From NCBI GenBank assembly GCA_965199875.1, contig OZ241346.1, positions 2,356,001 to 2,420,000 of the forward strand: a stretch of DNA of 64,000 bases, read 5' to 3'. Shown here in pieces: positions 61,093-64,000 of the stretch. The DNA is from VXYL01 sp965199875 (GTDB lineage: Bacteria > Pseudomonadota > Gammaproteobacteria > Pseudomonadales > Azotimanducaceae). The position numbers and the translations under genes were made by a program. The stretch's first letter is position 1, and each line of letters opens with the position of its first letter. The notes under the pieces were generated by a model, which did no database searches, had not been told where the DNA came from, and saw only the letters and a program-made list of their open reading frames with translations.

Positions 61093-62226
61093 ATGAACAC
61101 CTACAACGGCACCTTGACGCCACTTGCTCGCGCCGAAGCCATCGCACCCAGGATCGCCGCCGCCGCGGACGCCATCGACGCCGCCCGCGAACTGCCGACG
61201 CCGCTCGCGGACGAAATGAAGGCGCTTGGCCTGTTTCGCCTCTTGCTTCCACGCTCCGTGGGCGGCGAGGAAGCGAACTGGCCGCACTATCTGGATGCGG
61301 TGCGCACCATCGCATACGCCGATGGCAGCGCTGGCTGGTGCTTCAACCAGGGCGCCGTCTTCGCCACCACCTGTTGTCGGGCGCCGGAAGCCTTGGCGGA
61401 GGAAGTGTGGAGCGATCCGCGCACGGTGGTCGCCAATGGGCCGCCGCAAGGCGCGGTTCAAGCCAGGCGGGCAGACGGCGGCGTCAGGCTGACCGGACGC
61501 TGGATGTTCTCCAGCGGCTGTCGCCACGCCAACTGGATTGCCGCCTTGGTGGCGAACCGGGGCGAACCTCCGCGCCTGCACCTGCTGCCCCGGGCCGACG
61601 TGGAGTTCGTCGATGTCTGGCAGGTCCAAGGGTTGCGCGGCACCGGCAGCTTCAGTTTTCGCGCCGAGGACGTCTTCGTGCCCGAACGTCGCAGCATGCG
61701 TCTGGACGTGCCGCCCCGCCAACCCGGCCCCATCTACGTCATTCCCCAAGGGCTGCTGTTCGCCTGCGGCTTCGGCTGCGTGGCGCTGGGCGTGGCTCGG
61801 GCTGGCCTCGATGCCACCATCGAACTGTGCAGCGACAAGCGCCCTCGCTTCGGGTCGAGGCCGCTGTGCGAAGACCCGGTGGTGCAGCAGCAGATAGGCA
61901 AGGCGGAAGCCGCGTGGCGGGCGGCGAAGGCGATGCTGCACGACGCCGCCGGCTCGGTGTGGGAGTCGGTCTCGGCATCCGGGCGCATCACCATGGAAGA
62001 ACGCATACTGCTGCGCATGGCCGGCACGCACGCGATCCGCCAGTCCGCCGAAGTGGTGGACATCGCCTACAACCTAAGCGGCTCGACGTCCATCTTCGCG
62101 GAGCGGGCGATTCAGCGGCGCTTTCAAGACATCCACGTGATCACGCAGCAGGTGCAAGGCAGGGAAGCCCACTACGAGACCGCTGGACAGTTCTTCCTGG
62201 GCCTGGAACCGAGGGGCGTCATCTGA
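61093..62226 (+). CDS. Acyl-CoA dehydrogenase-fold flavoprotein (possible group D monooxygenase)
   Basis: 377 residues from ATG 61093. N-terminal helical domain ARAEAIAPRIAAAADAIDAARELPTPLADEM, middle beta domain GRWMFSSGCRHANWIAALVA and GLRGTGSFSFRAEDVFVPERRS, and a C-terminal helical bundle. The pattern of FSSGCRHANW is that of HsaA/DszC/HpaB-like flavin-dependent monooxygenases more than fatty acyl dehydrogenases; the catalytic Glu of the latter is not evident. Such enzymes need a separate flavin reductase, for which the gene at 34.4 kb is a candidate. No partner is adjacent. Confidence 0.85.
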   Translation: MNTYNGTLTPLARAEAIAPRIAAAADAIDAARELPTPLADEMKALGLFRLLLPRSVGGEEANWPHYLDAVRTIAYADGSAGWCFNQGAVFATTCCRAPEALAEEVWSDPRTVVANGPPQGAVQARRADGGVRLTGRWMFSSGCRHANWIAALVANRGEPPRLHLLPRADVEFVDVWQVQGLRGTGSFSFRAEDVFVPERRSMRLDVPPRQPGPIYVIPQGLLFACGFGCVALGVARAGLDATIELCSDKRPRFGSRPLCEDPVVQQQIGKAEAAWRAAKAMLHDAAGSVWESVSASGRITMEERILLRMAGTHAIRQSAEVVDIAYNLSGSTSIFAERAIQRRFQDIHVITQQVQGREAHYETAGQFFLGLEPRGVI

Positions 62227-62323
62227 GAGCCGACTGAAGCCGAGCGGAGGCCAGCATGTACCCATTCATCATGCCAACGCTACGTCAATCGGTTGTTTGT
62301 CAGGTTGTTTAACGGGCCCACTC

Positions 62324-63808
<1,485 letters not shown>

Positions 63809-63817
63809 CGTCGGCCG

Positions 63818-64000
63818 CTATGCGCGGGGGCCGGCCTTGTGCAAGTGGTACAGCAGCGCCTTCGCCGTCGTGTAGCGGTTGTACGCCTGTTGGAAAACGA
63901 CGCTGCGGGGATGATCGAACACGTCGTTGGCCACTTCGACGCCACGCTCCGCTGGCAGGCAGTGCATGAAAACGGCGGTGTCCTTGGCGAGCTCGAACAC
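63818..64000 (-). CDS. argF: Ornithine carbamoyltransferase, C-terminal 60 residues (runs off window)
   Basis: Partial gene; the 5' part lies beyond the right edge. FMHCLPAERGVEV contains the HCLPA motif with the catalytic cysteine that binds ornithine, followed by VVFQQAYNRYTTAKALLYHL, which matches the last helix of ornithine carbamoyltransferases. Forms citrulline from ornithine and carbamoyl phosphate. Convergent with glpK, 9 bases apart. Confidence 0.93.
   Translation of the reverse strand: MFELAKDTAVFMHCLPAERGVEVANDVFDHPRSVVFQQAYNRYTTAKALLYHLHKAGPRA

Overview
This is a GC-rich window whose genes run on both strands, mostly with short gaps. The gene set (a TonB-dependent receptor with signal peptide, PriA, protoheme IX farnesyltransferase, a Tat-exported high-potential iron-sulfur protein, YdbS/YdbT-type PH-domain proteins, lipoproteins) indicates a Gram-negative Pseudomonadota. 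HiPIP, the receptor-halogenase pair and the abundance of acyl-CoA, dioxygenase and F420-type enzymes fit an aerobic heterotroph, possibly a marine gammaproteobacterium. That placement is inference; no rRNA or tRNA gene was recognised.

Layout. 1-6.3 kb is accessory DNA: the 5' part of a cytosine-5 DNA methyltransferase gene running off the left edge (minus strand), a decayed DDE transposase, a short membrane coiled-coil gene, and an unrecognised cassette ending in a 672-residue helical-repeat protein. 6.4-11 kb is a TonB receptor plus flavin halogenase operon. 11.2-20.3 kb is metabolic and housekeeping (D-aminoacylase-type amidohydrolase, DUF1015, two PH-domain membrane proteins, Ddn-type oxidoreductase, CyoE, DUF427, methyltransferase), with a small pair of unknown genes at 17.3-17.8 kb. 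20.4-24.1 kb holds an unknown gene, a secreted YD-repeat protein and an ISKra4-type transposase remnant. 24.2-30.2 kb is a fused biotin-dependent acyl-CoA carboxylase, a sodium:solute symporter and a frameshifted SDR.

30.2-32.9 kb is a compact restriction-modification island (beta-class methyltransferase and HNH endonuclease, tail to tail) flanked by two identical 138-bp copies of the 3' end of the SDR gene, which looks like a site-specific or long-target-duplication insertion. 32.9-46.7 kb is again chromosomal backbone (MATE pump, flavin reductase, PhyH dioxygenase, ZIP transporter, PriA, ApbE, Ppx/GppA, carboxyltransferase, sulfurtransferase, a truncated-looking membrane protein, HiPIP). 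46.8-51.7 kb is a second defence-like segment: AAA ATPase, orphan HicB-like antitoxin, HsdS-like and HsdM-like proteins without a visible HsdR, and a frameshifted Ser/Thr kinase with an unrecognised C-terminal domain. 51.8-64 kb returns to metabolism: a molybdenum hydroxylase large subunit without partners, a beta-propeller phytase lipoprotein, a CoA-transferase, a second PhyH, an MBL-fold hydrolase, enoyl-CoA hydratase, malate dehydrogenase, NUDIX, an acyl-CoA-dehydrogenase-type flavoprotein, glycerol kinase and the 3' end of argF.

Several genes (3.8, 29.8 and 51.5 kb, plus the transposase remnant) carry single-base frameshifts in short homopolymers, so some apparent pseudogenes may be sequence errors rather than biology.
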